Shown here in pieces: positions 34,080-47,479 of a stretch of 64,000 nucleotides of DNA. The stretch lies in the NCBI GenBank assembly GCA_905183005.1, contig CAJJDO010000049.1, positions 481,823-545,822 of the forward strand, read 5' to 3'. Under the pieces are notes generated by a model, which worked only from the letters and a program-made list of their open reading frames with translations, was not told the origin of the DNA and did not search any database. A program made the translations under genes and the position numbers. Source of the DNA: Paramecium pentaurelia (taxonomy: Eukaryota; Ciliophora; Oligohymenophorea; Peniculida; Parameciidae). The first letter of the stretch is position 1. Each line of letters starts with the position of its first letter.

Positions 34080-35100
34080 CTGATTCTAATTTATAAAAGT
34101 GATCCAGGCTAAAATTGATTCAGTAGATGGATTATGTACTAGTGTTAATTTCTATAAAATAAAAGTCTAACCCTGGATTATTTTGCAAAATTTAGTCGGT
34201 TGTGGCTAACTCTTCATTTTATCTATTTCAACCTGAAGACCAAAATAGAATTTTTTAATAAGAAAATAAATATTTCAAAATAACTTGTAAGAATTATCAT
34301 AGATGGGTGTCTTACATGTTTCTGTCTTTCATACTGTGAAATTTGGCATTCTTTGATAATAAGGCTTAGCGGACATGATGAACTCCTAACATTGCATCGT
34401 ATAGAGCCACAAATAAATACAAGTAATATTAGAAAATAATTTTTGTTTACTGCAATACATTCTTGTTACTCCAAAGTAAAAAGCTAAAACAAATATAAAA
34501 ATAGAAAAAAGCTCTATATAGAGTTCCCTAACAAAATTTTTAGAAGTGAGATTTATCTATGTGTTAATTTTAAAGAGTAATTAAGTGTCGTGTCGAGTTT
34601 TCTTTTTAAAAAATAACACTTACATGTTATTTGATTGTTAGCTCGTTGAATCAAAGCTCTTCTCCACTAGAGGAACATGATAATTATTATTGTTCCTGTT
34701 TCATTAACACCTATAAAGGGAAAAAATTAAATTCACTCTATCCTTTATTTTAGAAAAAATAAATAAGATCCTTGAAACCTAAAGGAAACTGGAAATGGAA
34801 TTTAAAGATGCAAACTTATTTTCGATGCTTGAAATTGGGAGGAACTTTGAGATATTAGGATACCTAGCTTCTTATAGTTAAGGTGTCTACCTCTTTTCCT
34901 ATGCTTTGATGTCAGAGGATGTGTAATCCGTCAGTGTCTTGAAATTTTAGAAACCTCCATATTTTTTTATAAAGGCTATTTACATAAGCTTTATGAAAAA
35001 AGCTATGAGCTTATCTCTGGTTTCTTTAGGACTCTTGTTCTATAGAAAGATATAATTCATTATTCTAGAACATATCATTTTGCGGAATTTTTATTAAACT
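34080..35100 (-). pseudogene. Decayed minus-strand gene of unknown family
   Basis: Reading from about 35,080 downward there is MFQNNELYLSIEQESQRNQR, then a region ending FLKFQDTDGLHIL before a TGA. The same frame continues VDTLTIRSQVSQYLKVPPNF and CIFKFHFQFPLGFKDLIYFF. Further down (about 34,300-34,090) KKFYFGLQVEIDKMKSQPQP and ILQKLTLVHNPSTESILAWI are coding-like. Several TGAs and frame changes lie between. The region is moderately GC-enriched like the island at 30,653. A long plus-strand open frame over the same DNA (about 34,690-35,390) is probably its mirror image. Confidence 0.45.
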
Positions 35101-36150
35101 TAGGAAATATTATTACTTAATCAATCATGCATATACGGGGGCACTAATTAAGTCACAGGCAGTTTAGTTAAAATTATTTTTGATTTCAAATAATTATCAT
35201 TATTATATCAAGTTATTTTAATTCACACCCTACTTACTTAAAAAAACTGGAATTTTTTAATATTTTCAACTAAAGGGGAGGTTTCAAATAAGAAATAATA
35301 TTATTATTCTAGTATAAATGGACAGTAGATATATCCAAAAAACAAGAGCAATAATAAACAGGAAATTTTCTTATTTATAATTTGAAAAAAGAATTGATGA
35401 TGTGAGTTTTTTTAATTCTTATTAAATTTAATGATTTATAAATAATCATAATGAGTTTATAAAATAATGATTGGAATATACTTGAAAAATTAAAGAAGAC
35501 AGTCGAATGTAATTTAGATTTATATTTAAATTAGTTACCATTTAATAGTGACAAAGAAAGTTAGGAAATTACATATCAAGTATTAAGGCATGATCATTAC
35601 CTTTTACATTGATGATGGTTGAAAAAAGAAAATTAGAAAAATAGATAACCTTTATAAATATGATATGTTCTTAGCTGTAAGTAGGAATTGAGTAATTTTT
35701 AGATATTTTTATATAACATTTAACAGTAATAATTAAAAATAGAAAATCAATTTTGAAAATTACAATGTTAACAAAACTAAAAGTTAAAAATTTAATATAA
35801 ATTTACATTTTAATAATCAATTTAGAATATAGCCATATTGATTATAACAAACATTTTTTTTTCCATTACTATTGAAGGTAGTTCTCAATAGAATTTAAGG
35901 CATCTAAATTCTTAGATCTTTATTATTACCTTTGATGGTAATTAATCATAATATCTGCCAATATCAAAAGATATATTTAATATATCATTTGATATGATTA
36001 TTGAAAAATATAAATTATAGAAAAAATTTATAAAATATTTTTATTATTAATTGAAAGATTCTTTTTCTTGAATCTAAATTATCGACTAAGTTTGTATTTT
36101 CAAATCATAGAAGAGCAAGAATATATTGTTTTGTAAATATATTGTATTAC
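35101..36150. other. Region with two short ORFs, otherwise no gene
   Basis: Short plus-strand frames begin at 35,329 (MDSRYIQKTRAIINRK) and at 35,451 (MSLQNNDWNILEKLKK, 53 codons to a TGA at 35,610-35,612). They might be exons of one small gene, but I could not find an intron that joins them. The remainder is AT-rich 3' flank of the tubulin gene. Confidence 0.35.
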
Positions 36151-37428
36151 TCATAATTCATAATCAAGATTACTCTGATTTTGAGAATCAGGTGCATTAA
36201 TAATTTCACTGTATGTCTATTCTAAATAATCCAAATTCTATCTTCCTTCATTAAATTCCCTTTCTTCAAGTCCTTCAGCAATGTATACCCAAACAAAAGC
36301 TCGTTTAGCATAAATTTAATCAAACTTCTTTCCTAACAACTTAAATCTACTAATAATTGATGCATCATTTGAGAAGAATACTCCAGTTTATTTCATTTCA
36401 GCTAGTTCAGATAATATTTAATAATTAGCTGAATTACATTGAAAAACTCTAGGGTTTTATTTATAAATATGTTCTAAGTTTTAAAGAGTCAAATCGAATT
36501 TGCCATAAAAATTGTTCTCTTCCTGCTATCTAAATAATAAGGTTGTCGAAAGATGTTGAGGACTTTTAGGACATTAATAAAGTTTAATCTCTTTTTAAGT
36601 TAGATATTTTATGAATTCAGTTTGATTTTATTTTTTTCTTGTATAATCATTTATTAAACTCATTCTCCCATATGAAGGAATGAAATAATGCAAAGCAGGA
36701 TATGGACACATATTTTAAAAAAATTTGGAATTGTCAATGTTGTTAAATCTTCTTAATCCTGTATATGAACTAATTATTTATGCAATCACATTATTTAAAT
36801 GGGAATAATCTACATAATCTAAATCTAACTGTTAATCAATCACATTGTACATTGACTAATTGTCAAACATAATGATATTATCAAAATGCTCTCTTGTCAT
36901 AAAAATTGAAAACATAGCATTATAAATTTCAAGTACATTATTCGACATCTATGAGGATGGGAACAGTGTAAATCCAGTTTTTTTTACTTTATTACCATAA
37001 TCAACATTTAACATGCTCATTAATAAAGAAGAAAATCCAGACCCAGTCCCTCCACTTATTGATGTTGTTATAAGAAATTAATCTAATCGATCCATCGTTT
37101 CTATTTATTTCCTAATACAGTCCATTCCCTCCCAAATTATGGCTTTTCCAACAGTATAAATTCCTCTTGAATAGACATTCGATGTGTCCTCATTTCCATA
37201 AATAAATGAATGCTTCTTAAATTTGATTTACTTATTTCTTTAAACTTCATATATCATTCTGTCATCTACATCAGCAAATAGTGCTAATGGATGATAATTT
37301 TATTCAACTTAGTCATAAATATAATTCTTTTGTGTTGTCTCATTGTGCTCTTTCTCATACAATTTCCATAACATATCACCCATCATTACTCCAGCCCCTC
37401 CTATATGAATGTGAAATGCAGATGACAT
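36151..37428 (-). CDS. Divergent alpha-like tubulin, 425 aa
   Basis: Tubulins are GTP-binding microtubule subunits. The frame is intronless and exactly 426 codons. It starts MSSAFHIHIGGAGVMMGDML (alpha-tubulin: MREVISIHxGQAGVQ), has YSRGIYTVGKAIIWEG, the tubulin signature SISGGTGSGFSSLLM (about residues 123-137), NVDYGNKVKKTGF, a FPSSQMSNNVLEIYNA region, and an alpha-type C-terminal YAKRAFVWVYIAEGLEEREF. The loop that carries Lys40 in alpha-tubulin is shortened. At the place of the catalytic Glu254 the sequence is NSKFFQN instead of LTEFQTN, so the Glu seems lost. The acidic tail is short and ends DYEL rather than the EEGY/F type. It is a divergent ciliate tubulin isotype near alpha (kappa- or theta-like groups are candidates), not a canonical one. 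Confidence 0.88.
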
Positions 37429-39057
37429 TTTAAGTTAAGTATTTAATTACAAATAATAATGAGAGAATTATGTTATTTTCATTTAAATTTTTGTTAATAA
37501 GAAATTTTGCAATCTTACAACATTTAAATGAATTTGAGAGCCTAAAATATTTATCTTTTCTAGAAGAATAATAATAAACTTTGATTTTGGATTATTATAA
37601 TCATGCCTTATTATTATTAGAACATTTAAATAAATTAATTTACATTATATTATCTATATATATTTTATTTATGATTCATTAAGTAAGAAATCATTTAGAA
37701 ATTTTATTTACTTGAGATATTAATTATAGGATTGGCATGATCCTTAATGACAACGATTCCATTCTAAATTTCAGATTGATCTAATATAATGTCAATTATT
37801 TATATTATACAAATATTTGATATAAGATAAACCAAAAATTAAATTAATTAAAATTCTATTGTTTACATTATGTAAATTTCATAATTCCTTACACTATTTT
37901 ATTTTTATTTCCTTTGATCAATAATCCCAAGTGATCAGATAACTATCCTAAAATATTACAACTATTTAATTATCTAGACTGTTCTATTATAAAGTCACCG
38001 TTCATATACATGCATTTATTATTGGCAATATGGTTTGAATGAAAAATTTAACATTAATAAAAAATAACCCATATCCAAACTAATTCATGTTAATAAAATT
38101 TCAAATTTATTATTACTAAATGATATCCATAATTAAAGGAAACAAAAAATAAAAATAATAAATATATATATTTAAAATAAAAAAATAATTGTTTGAATAA
38201 TAAAAATATCTAAAATTGTTTTATTAAAATTATAAGAAATTTACACACTTACATATTACAGATAAATATAAATTAAATTACTATTTTTTTTTATGCTAAT
38301 AATTTGCTTACTCAAAATCTGGAATTTAGCTCTAAATTATCATTTTTATATCTTATATCATTTAATTACAAATTGATTTTTAAATAAATTATTAAATTTT
38401 CTAGAATTGTTAACATATTGGACATCTAAAACTATTTATTTAGGATTTATTCTTTTGGTTAACAAACGTTTAGTTTAGTTTGATTTTGAATAATTAAACA
38501 AAGATAGGTTATATCTTTGTTTAAATGCTATTGATTTTTTTAAATTCACAATTTATCATATAATACTCTAATAGTTATCAGCACCTTAGTGTTGTGAAAG
38601 TTAAAATTTATCAAGGATCTTTAGTCGCCTTTTAATTTATCAATTGCTATGATTCAATTTAATTTGAGTTTTTATTAATCTCTGATATGTATATTTTAAT
38701 AAATTTTACATTTTTAGTATCTATAAAAATAAAAATATCTCAACATTATTTTAAATTTTAAGACCTTCATTCGATAGCTTCAAGATCTCAATCATTTTTG
38801 ATTAATTAACACATTTAATAAAATCAAAATAGTTTAAGGCTTCTTTAGATGGGGATTTCTGATATCTATTGGAATTTTTTATATTCATTAATTAACCTTG
38901 AAATTTATTCAAGTTATTTTAAACATAAGTGAAGAGTAAGCATGAAAAATTCATATTACTCATTAATGTGTGATAAGAAATCAATGATAAAAGTAAATAA
39001 AAGTATCTATCTATTATTTAGATTAACTCGAAATTTTAATCAATAAAGAATAATATC
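37429..39057. other. AT-rich intergenic region, 1.6 kb
   Basis: Upstream flank of the tubulin gene and of the TPR pseudogene. Only short open stretches are present (for example a 50-codon minus-strand ORF near 38,650-38,800). I see no gene or structured element. Confidence 0.5.
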
Positions 39058-40195
39058 ATGATGAAAATAGTAAAATGGAGCTTCATTAAGTAGAATTAAG
39101 ATAGGAATGATGATGATTAAAATAAAATTAATATTTAGCAGAAACAATTAGAAAATCAACAAAGCACTAATGAATATTTTCAGAAAGGTATTGTATGTAT
39201 AAGTTAGGTTTATAATTATAAATGATAAATAAATAATTTTATATTATTAACTAAGCAAGAGAGATATGAAGAAGCAATAAATAGTTTTATTCTAGCAATT
39301 TTTCTTGATCCTAATAATTGGAAAGCGTTTCTCAATAAAGGTATTTATTATTATTATTATTTGGCTATGAATTGGAAAAATCAAATAAGTAAGATCAATC
39401 TCTAAAATTTTATGAGAAGGCAATTAAATTAAATCCTCATTCAGATCAAGCAAGTAAAAATACAGGTTCTATTATTAATAATGATTAGGCTCTTTATTAT
39501 AATTCGTAACAATTTTAAGTTAATTCAAAGAAAACTAGATCGTTATGTAGAAGCTTTGGAGCATTCAAATTAATCATAAAAATGATATCACTTTAAACAA
39601 AAAAGGTGTTTAAAGATTCAATTTAAGGGCTTACATTATATTATAATAATTTAGTTAAAAAATTAATTAAACTGAGACAGCTATTCAAATTTTTGATTAA
39701 GCCTTACAAATAAATTAAAAAAATTAAAAGTATTTTTTCTTAATAACGGTTTATTCTATTAATAAAATTTAGGTCTTTTATTAGAAATCTTCGTTTGATC
39801 TACTAAAATACTTAATTTTTTCCAATATGATTAAGCAGGTGAATAATTTAAGAAAGCTCTTAAATTAAATTCAAATTATAATAAAGCCTATTTAAACAAA
39901 GGTTAGAGTATCTTAATATAACATGTTCTGTTATAAGTTATATTCTATTTATATTAAGATAAATAGATTATCTTTATTTGAAGAAGCCATCGAAAGCTTT
40001 GATAAGGTTATTGCAATCAACTCTAATTATGTAGAATCCTATTTTAATAAAGGTAACTATTATTAATAGGTATATCATTAAATGATTGCATGCTCTATTA
40101 CAAAAATATCATCCTAAGAATTGCACTAAGAAGCAATAATGATATTCAAAAAAGCATAAGAAATATCTCCATAACTAAAATTTAAAGGATCAACA
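39058..40195 (+). pseudogene. Decayed TPR-repeat gene
   Basis: TPR proteins are helical repeat scaffolds. Clear TPR-like units occur in changing frames: ERYEEAINSFILAIFLDPNN, QSLKFYEKAIKLNPHSDQAS, LDRYVEALEHSNQ, ETAIQIFDQALQINQKNQK, EQFKKALKLNSNYNKAYLNK, FEEAIESFDKVIAINSNYVE and a final HQEAIMIFKKAQEISP. Typical NKG turns are often followed by intron-like GTA sequences. At 39,341-39,363 the expected intron ends TTG instead of TAG, so its acceptor looks mutated. Between units there are frame changes without introns and an over-long (about 69 nt) spacer after the first exon. I conclude it no longer encodes the ancestral protein. Confidence 0.65.
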
Positions 40196-40739
40196 GATTT
40201 TATTCAACATAATAATATTAGCCATTACTTTATTTTTTAGTAAATAAATTAAATATTATAGGGTAGAATTATGAATTTCCTAAAATGATACCAAATGAAT
40301 AAAAAATGTATCTTACAGTGAATAAAGTTTGTTAAACATTATTTTAATTGCTTTCTATGAATTATTATTTTTAGTGCTTGAATGAAGTCTTGCATTTAAA
40401 ATTAACAGAAAGTGATTGAAAATGATGAAATTTTAATTAAAGAAGAGAATTCATCTTTAGGATATTTTTTTAACTTAATTATTTAGATTACTTTGATTAG
40501 AGCCATTTTAGAATATAAATATAATATTAATATTTATGTATCTCAATATTAGATTTATTCATTTTTAGTTCATTAACAAAATTTAGTTGGTTTCCTTACA
40601 CATGTAATCTATATATTACAACTTTTAAACATGAATAAGATTAAAGAATCATAAAATTGAGAAAATTGTTTATATTTTGATGAAATGAAATTTATATTTA
40701 GCCAGTTTTTTTTCTTTCACATTAAAGTCTTAATGACTG

Positions 40740-42420
40740 TTCTTAAGATTGACGAAGAAAATTGAGATTGATTAAAAATTAAACTTTGATTTAAAAAAGA
40801 AAATGATCAATTAGATTTATAATACAAATAATTTTAGGCAAGTAAACTTAATAAATTTATTATATCTCTTGAAAAATAATCTTTACTATGAGAATTTTTA
40901 TGATAATTCGATCAACTTCTTGCAAAATATTAATCTCACAATTTTTATTTATTGAAGCTAAACATATTTAAACCCTTCTTCGCTAATTCCTCAATTTAAT
41001 TAATTATATAGAGATCAATTAGGCTAAAATAATGAAAAAAATATTAAGTAAATACATTAAAAATTTATTTTTGGGTATTTGACTATCTTAAAAACCTATA
41101 ATTCAAGTATTACAATTATCGTATTGATGCCATATTAAATCAAGAAAAAAACAAAAATTATCAATTGAGTAAGCAAGTACATAATAAAAGTACATTTTCC
41201 AGATTAGTTTTTTTAAGAATTTTATGTATTAAATGTAGAAAGTAATATAGATAAATGTAAAAGAGAGATTATGCTCATAATTAGACTTTACACATAATAA
41301 TATAATTAAGGTTGATTGGGGGATTTAATGTTTAAAAAGCTTGGATATTTAACTTATGGCATTATTAAAATACAAATTTGATAAAATAACTAAATTTTAT
41401 TAATCATAAAAGATTTCTAGAAGAAATAGTTGGCATTATAATTTAATTTTTAATTTTATTTTAATTATGACCCTTCCTATTTTCAAAAAATAACAGAAAT
41501 AATAATTAGCATTAATTTTAAATTTTATTACAAAGATGTTTTAAACATAATTTTTTATCTTAAATTCCAATTTGTTCATTCCAATATCAATAGAGGGAGC
41601 GAAAATTTGTGTACAATCAAGAAGATTTAAAATTAAAAAAAATGTTTTCACACTTTTTCAATCAATCAAAGGATAATGGTATAGGATAAAATGCTTTTCA
41701 TCTTTTAATAAATTGTGATATAATTTAATCTGTCATCAATAACTATCTAAATTTTAAATTAAAATATAATGATATTTTTGAATAATAAAAAGAAATAAAC
41801 TTGATTGATTCAAAACCACATACATTTAATGTAGATCATCACATACAAGAAGATAATTTAAATTTCAGAATTTCATTTCAATTAATCAGATTTTTGGGAT
41901 TTAATTGCATACTTAGTTTATAAGGGTTGAAAAAGGGTAGTGCAAATAAAAATTCACTATGATATTTCTGAACTGATTCATATAAGAGTGATTGAATTAC
42001 TTTATTACAATAATAAATACTTAAGGTTTGAAAGCCAAAAAATGTTTATGTACAAAAAATATATATGTTTAAGTGAACTTAGTTATTAGTCAATTATAGA
42101 TAATTAATCTATCCATATTGATTTAATTATGATTCAACATTGTACTATTCTTCTTAATCATTGTTTATCTTGTATTTGTTATCTAAGATTATAAGAAGAT
42201 TATCAATATTATAATTATTAGACTTATTTTGATACTGAACAACATTATCATGGGATCAAAATTTTAATGGTAATGAAATTTAATAAATGTGATATAGAAT
42301 ATATATTTTATATTGATAATTAATATTTTACATATACAATAAAGTAATCTAGGTTTAGATATTAAATAAGAAAAATATATATAAATAAAATTGATTGTTT
42401 ATAAATTTTGTTTTATTGAA
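40740..42420 (+). pseudogene. Relic of a larger gene, family unknown
   Basis: Long TGA-free pieces occur in different frames. One from about 41,060 to 41,460 contains YNYRIDAILNQEKNKNYQLS and LIGGFNVQKAWIFNLWHYQN. One at 41,642-41,962 (106 codons) starts MFSHFFNQSKDNGIGQNAFH. After a frame change near 41,930 a third contains YDISELIHIRVIELLYYNNK. I found no introns that restore one frame. The interval 40,196-40,740 has nothing recognisable. Confidence 0.4.
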
Positions 42421-42424
42421 TAAA

Positions 42425-45400
42425 TCATAACTCAATTTCTTATTCATTATAATCTAAATACTTTTTCTGTTATTTAACTTTAATGTAAAAATACAATAAT
42501 AGCAATCCAATCATTGAAATCAGAGTATATATCCAATTTTTCTTAGAACTAGCCATTGTAGGTGTTATAAATGTAATGCTATAATTACCATTTGAAAATT
42601 CATTTTTACAAAATATTGAAACATTAACTGATTTTTAGGTATATCTATTCATAAAACATGTAACATTCCATGTACCTATTGAGTAATTGTTTATAGATTA
42701 GTTATAAATGTATAAGGATGTACCATTTCGATATTATTAATCAACAATTATTGCATAATCAGGCACAGTAGTACTAAATGAACCTTACATAAGAATTGGT
42801 TCCATTATATTATTATCTAAAAAATCTTCGATATAATAAGTTCCAACAATGGTTTTGTTATTAGATTAAAATTGTTGCATCAAAACTCCATACTAATAAA
42901 AAGAATTTCCAGTATTAGTTAAATTATATAAATTTGGAATAGTTCTAATAATTCTACCATTATAAAAATTTCCATTTTAACTTATAATTTATTTTAATAT
43001 TAGTACTACAATATAACTAAAATAACTATCACTCAGAAGGATCATTACTTTTTATTGGGATGTTTACATAACATAAATCAAATAAAATTGTATTAGAGGT
43101 TAATAGCAGCCATTGTCTTCATCGCAAAAGTAAAGCGAAACTTAACCTTAATTTTGAAATTAGACGAATTAATCACCAATAGACATTATTTTATATTCTA
43201 TAGTTTAAATAAAAATATAGAAAATAATTATTTATTGGAGTTAATCATCTTCAAACCTTTTTGGCATTAATGTAATAGAAAAATCTGATACAGTATTATT
43301 TATAGAATATAAGATGTTATTAGATTAATTAAACTAATACAATTAATTTGAACCATCAATAAAGCCTAAAATAAAAATTTAGTTTAAAATGGTATTTATT
43401 TTGGAAATATTGTGGAACTATTATGGAAGCTATGTAACTAAATTTATAATAATATTTCCTTCAAAATTTAAAGTAAAATTAAGCAAATATTATGAAGTAG
43501 TATTTTAACAAATTGAATATAATGTATATTTATATGAAGTTGATTTTAAACAAATACTTAAATTTAAATATTAATAACTTAAATTTGATAGATTATTAAA
43601 ATCACTACTTAGAGTTTAAATATAAGAGTTATTCTGAAAAGCAAAAAATTCATTATTTATTTAAGTAATTAATGAGAAATTGTTATCATTAAGAATGCTT
43701 CTAGAATTACGATAATACAATTAAGTTAAATTACAATCTTTATTTAAATCATATGTTTAAGTAAGATTAGTTGATCCACAATATCCCACTTATCTATCAA
43801 GAATTAAATTTATTGGAAATGAAAAATATCTAGTATAAGCAATTATATTATCTAAATTTAAATTTATTGATAAATTTCTTTAATTCAAAAATACTGTGTA
43901 ATTTGAATATAAAGTAATACTTTAATTAGGAGTCCAATAAAAGGCTGTTTTATTTAATGCTGAAGTTACAGAATAATTATAAATAAATTATGGATATCTT
44001 ATTGAATTATTAAAATCTTCATTTTTATATTCAGCAGAAATTTGAAATTCTTGCATTCTAGAAAGCTAATAAATAGTATTGTCCTTAAGAATTATTATCG
44101 ATTTTTAATATTAGAATTGAGGCACATAATAATAAAAGGTTTGAATTGCCTAAGTACATTAAATTGGCGAAGTTAATTCTAATAAATAATATAAACTCTA
44201 ATGATATGTTAAGGAAGGATTATAAACATAAACTGTTTAATTACTAAAAGTAACATATAAAAACATGTTGTCAGATTATATTATTACTTTATTATCAATA
44301 TTTACACTTTAAAGATTCTTTACATAATTGTATTTTGGTAAATATTATACATTCCAAACTTAAAAGCAAATATTTTGATCATTATTACATAGATATGATA
44401 TAATTAATTGAACATTTATTAAGTTTATCTATTTTATTATAAAATTAACTTTTATTAAGGATATTGGTATTGGAAAACTATTTTAATCAATTGAAAATAT
44501 AATGACTTCATTAATATTATTAATATATAATAAAGATGATTATAGTTAAGTATTCATAATAATTTATATAGGATTGAAATTAATCTTATCGAAAAGTTTA
44601 TTTATTGATTACTAATTTAAAGTAAAAATATTGATAAAATCAAATGTCATTATTTTTATTTCTTAATTTAGAATTAGAATTATAATATTATTATATGTTA
44701 CTACAAAATCTGAGAATTATTATTCAAAAGTATAATTTGAATAACTAATCATACTACTGTTATCAATATAGTAATAAAATATATAGATTATATCATTAGT
44801 ACTGAGTCCAATTATTATCATCTTAGGATAAATACTATAGGCAATTTATAAAGCATTTGCATTTACAGAGATTTTAATTGAACTTTATTTAGTGAATTAG
44901 TAGATATAATCTATATTTACAGATTAACATTCCAAAACATCAATTGAATAATTGTTATATCCTATCAAATATTAAACAATCGATTCATTCTTTTAGATTA
45001 TTGACAAAGATTATATTAATAAATAACTCTAATTAATTTAACCAGCTTTTTGTGAGGCAATTAATGAAAAATTCAAAGGTATTTCATTTGAATTTAGTTT
45101 ATATTATAATAATTACCCAGAAAAACTAAAAAAATTATTTGTAACTGGAATAGTAATTGAAGTTTAATATTGAGGGAAATCTTAATTAAACATTACATAA
45201 ATATTTGTATCATTCTAAGATAATACTTAAAGATTAATTTTACCATAATAGTTACTTTTTTATCCCTAATTGTGACATATAAGTGAAAAAGTGAAATTAT
45301 CACCTGCAATTTATAAATTTGTTAAGTTAACTTATAAAGAAGGGATTTAAATTTTATAAGCTGTGATATCTTTATTAAATATAAATAATTCATTATCATA

Positions 45401-46506
45401 ATTGAAATATAAAAGTGAATTACTTTAATGCTATAGATAATTTGAAATCATCTAATTTGACTATTTTTCTGAAATGACTATTGTATTAGCAAATTAATAT
45501 ATTATAAATTAGTTATTTTAAAATATATTCAAAATTGAATCTTATTAAATTGAACAATCATTTTTTTCAAAAATTATAATATTTTTACATGCTATTAAAT
45601 AATAAATACACACCTCCTAATAAGGTTAATAATATAATAATTATATTTGATCACATTAAGAATAAGTCCATAAATCGTAAAAAACAATAATATTTGTAAA
45701 ATTAGTGATCTAGTAATCGCAATACTGACACATATTATCTTAGCTAAGGTTACTTATTAAAATAAAATGAGAATCTGAAGATATAGATAACATGAATATC
45801 TCTTAGATAGTTATTAAATAAATGTTCGGACTTATTTTATTTGGTATATCAAAATCAACAAATTATTAATTTAAGCTACTTTAATTTAAAAATGATGATG
45901 AAAATAGTGTAAGTATTGAATAATCCTCAAAATATTAGGCATATACTATAAAAGCATTTGTTTCATTTATAATTGATTACATTTTAGTTTAAGTAGGTAT
46001 AGATGATGGTATTGAATAAGCAATTTTTGGTTATTCATTCATTAATTGAATGAAAAAGAATTCATTATTTTAATAACAATCAACCAAAATTGAAAAATTT
46101 TCAAACAAATTAATGTTAAAACAATTAAATGAAGAATCAATGATTACAGGTGAGCCAACTTATTGAATCATTTAATTATTCCACTCATAAATAATTATTA
46201 CATTTTCATTTGATAATGTACAAAAATGTGTTTCATTTTATGACATTGATATAAATTCTATAATAATAATCTTAATATTTTACAATCCCCTTATATTTGA
46301 TATATTTCTTCGTATATATTCAATAATTAAACATAAGGAACTTTAGTATCAATTTTGCACATTAAATATTCAGAACTCATAAAATTTTCCAAATAGTATC
46401 TATAAATTTCCCCTTCTGTTGGGAATAATGATATTTCTTGGTTTTTTGTGTATTAAAAATCAGATGACATGTTGATCACATTGATTAAAAAGAAAATTAT
46501 TATCAT
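42425..46506 (-). CDS. Giant single-pass membrane protein, 1,351 aa
   Basis: No family recognised. The N-terminus MIIIFFLINVINMSSDF resembles a signal peptide. About 1,270 residues of beta-rich, Asn-rich sequence follow, with many N-x-S/T sites (for example NLTQ, NNSY, NLSY, NTTS, NKTI and NVTC) and few cysteines. A transmembrane helix (WIYTLISMIGLLLLYFYI) precedes a short tail (KVKQQKKYLDYNEQEIEL). This suggests a heavily glycosylated surface or endomembrane protein. One intron at 46,258-46,283 (26 nt) gives exactly 1,352 codons. The arrangement is the same as the protein at 15,804-20,475. A shorter start at 46,470 is in frame but would remove the signal peptide. Confidence 0.8.
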
Positions 46507-46962
46507 TTAAAATAATGAATGAAATTTTGTACTTTTTATTTTTAGATATAAATATTGGATTTGAAATTTAGTAAAAGAATTCCAAATGAAATTTATTTTT
46601 ACTTATCTACACATTCTTTATCATTAAAGTTGTTTATAAATATATAGATTGTGCTAAGTATTTCTTAATCACTAAAATTATTAAATTATAGTATTTTTTC
46701 AATATTTTTATTTCAAAATTTTAACCATTACTTGTAATTTAATATTACTGTTACAAGGTTGAATTATAACACGTTAATAATCAAGATATTATTTATGTTT
46801 AATAATTCATTGTATTTATAACATTTTATCAGTTATTTAAAATTGATGATAAAAATAAATGACTTATATTTAATTAGAATTAAGAAGTAGCTTTGAAAAT
46901 ATTTAGTTATCAATAGAAAACTTTATATAAGATTATTGTATTCATAGCTATTAAAATTGTTA
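46507..46962. other. AT-rich upstream flank
   Basis: No gene seen between the start of the minus-strand membrane-protein gene and the ORF at 46,963. Confidence 0.5.
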
Positions 46963-47271
46963 ATGGTTTGGTTTTTTACAAATCAAATAACAGAAAAAGT
47001 AACGGATTATAATTTTAATTTATATATTCTCCAGTCTTTTAATCATATTAGAGGGTCTGTTTCATTAGATTTAGGTTAAGTTATTTAATTATTATTGTCA
47101 TTGCTAAAATAAAAGTTATAGAATTTTTCCACTTATGAAGAAATTAAAAAATTAAATGACTCTTTAAATCCTTATTCCAATAAATTGATCATTAAATAAA
47201 TCTTTTAAAAAAACTATACGTTAATGAAATACTTTATTTATAATTTCAATTATATAAACTTTTTATAATGA
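46963..47271 (+). CDS. Hypothetical ORF of 102 aa, probably a gene fragment
   Basis: An open frame with coding character: MVWFFTNQITEKVTDYNFNL, then a Leu-rich stretch (LGQVIQLLLSLLKQKLQNF) and DSLNPYSNKLIIKQIFQ before TGA. There is no family match by eye and no neighbour supporting a full gene. Flanking sequence is decayed, so it may be part of a lost gene. Confidence 0.35.
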
Positions 47272-47479
47272 TATCAAAAATTTATATTAATAATTTCATA
47301 TAATGTATTTAAGGATAAAACAAATTATTAATGGAAATATACATTGAACATAAATTTGAATCAAATTAATTTTCAGAAAGTATTATTTTAAGATATAAAT
47401 TAGGTTGAATATATTAACTTAATTAATAAGGAAATTCTTATAAAAATTTAAAAATTTAAAAATTAGAAATTTTTAATTT

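Noticed and set aside
34690..35395. Long plus-strand open frame in the ciliate code (starts near MEFKDANLFSML)
   Set aside because: The opposite strand of the same DNA gives more protein-like sequence, so this is probably a mirror frame in a GC-shifted relic. I am not certain.
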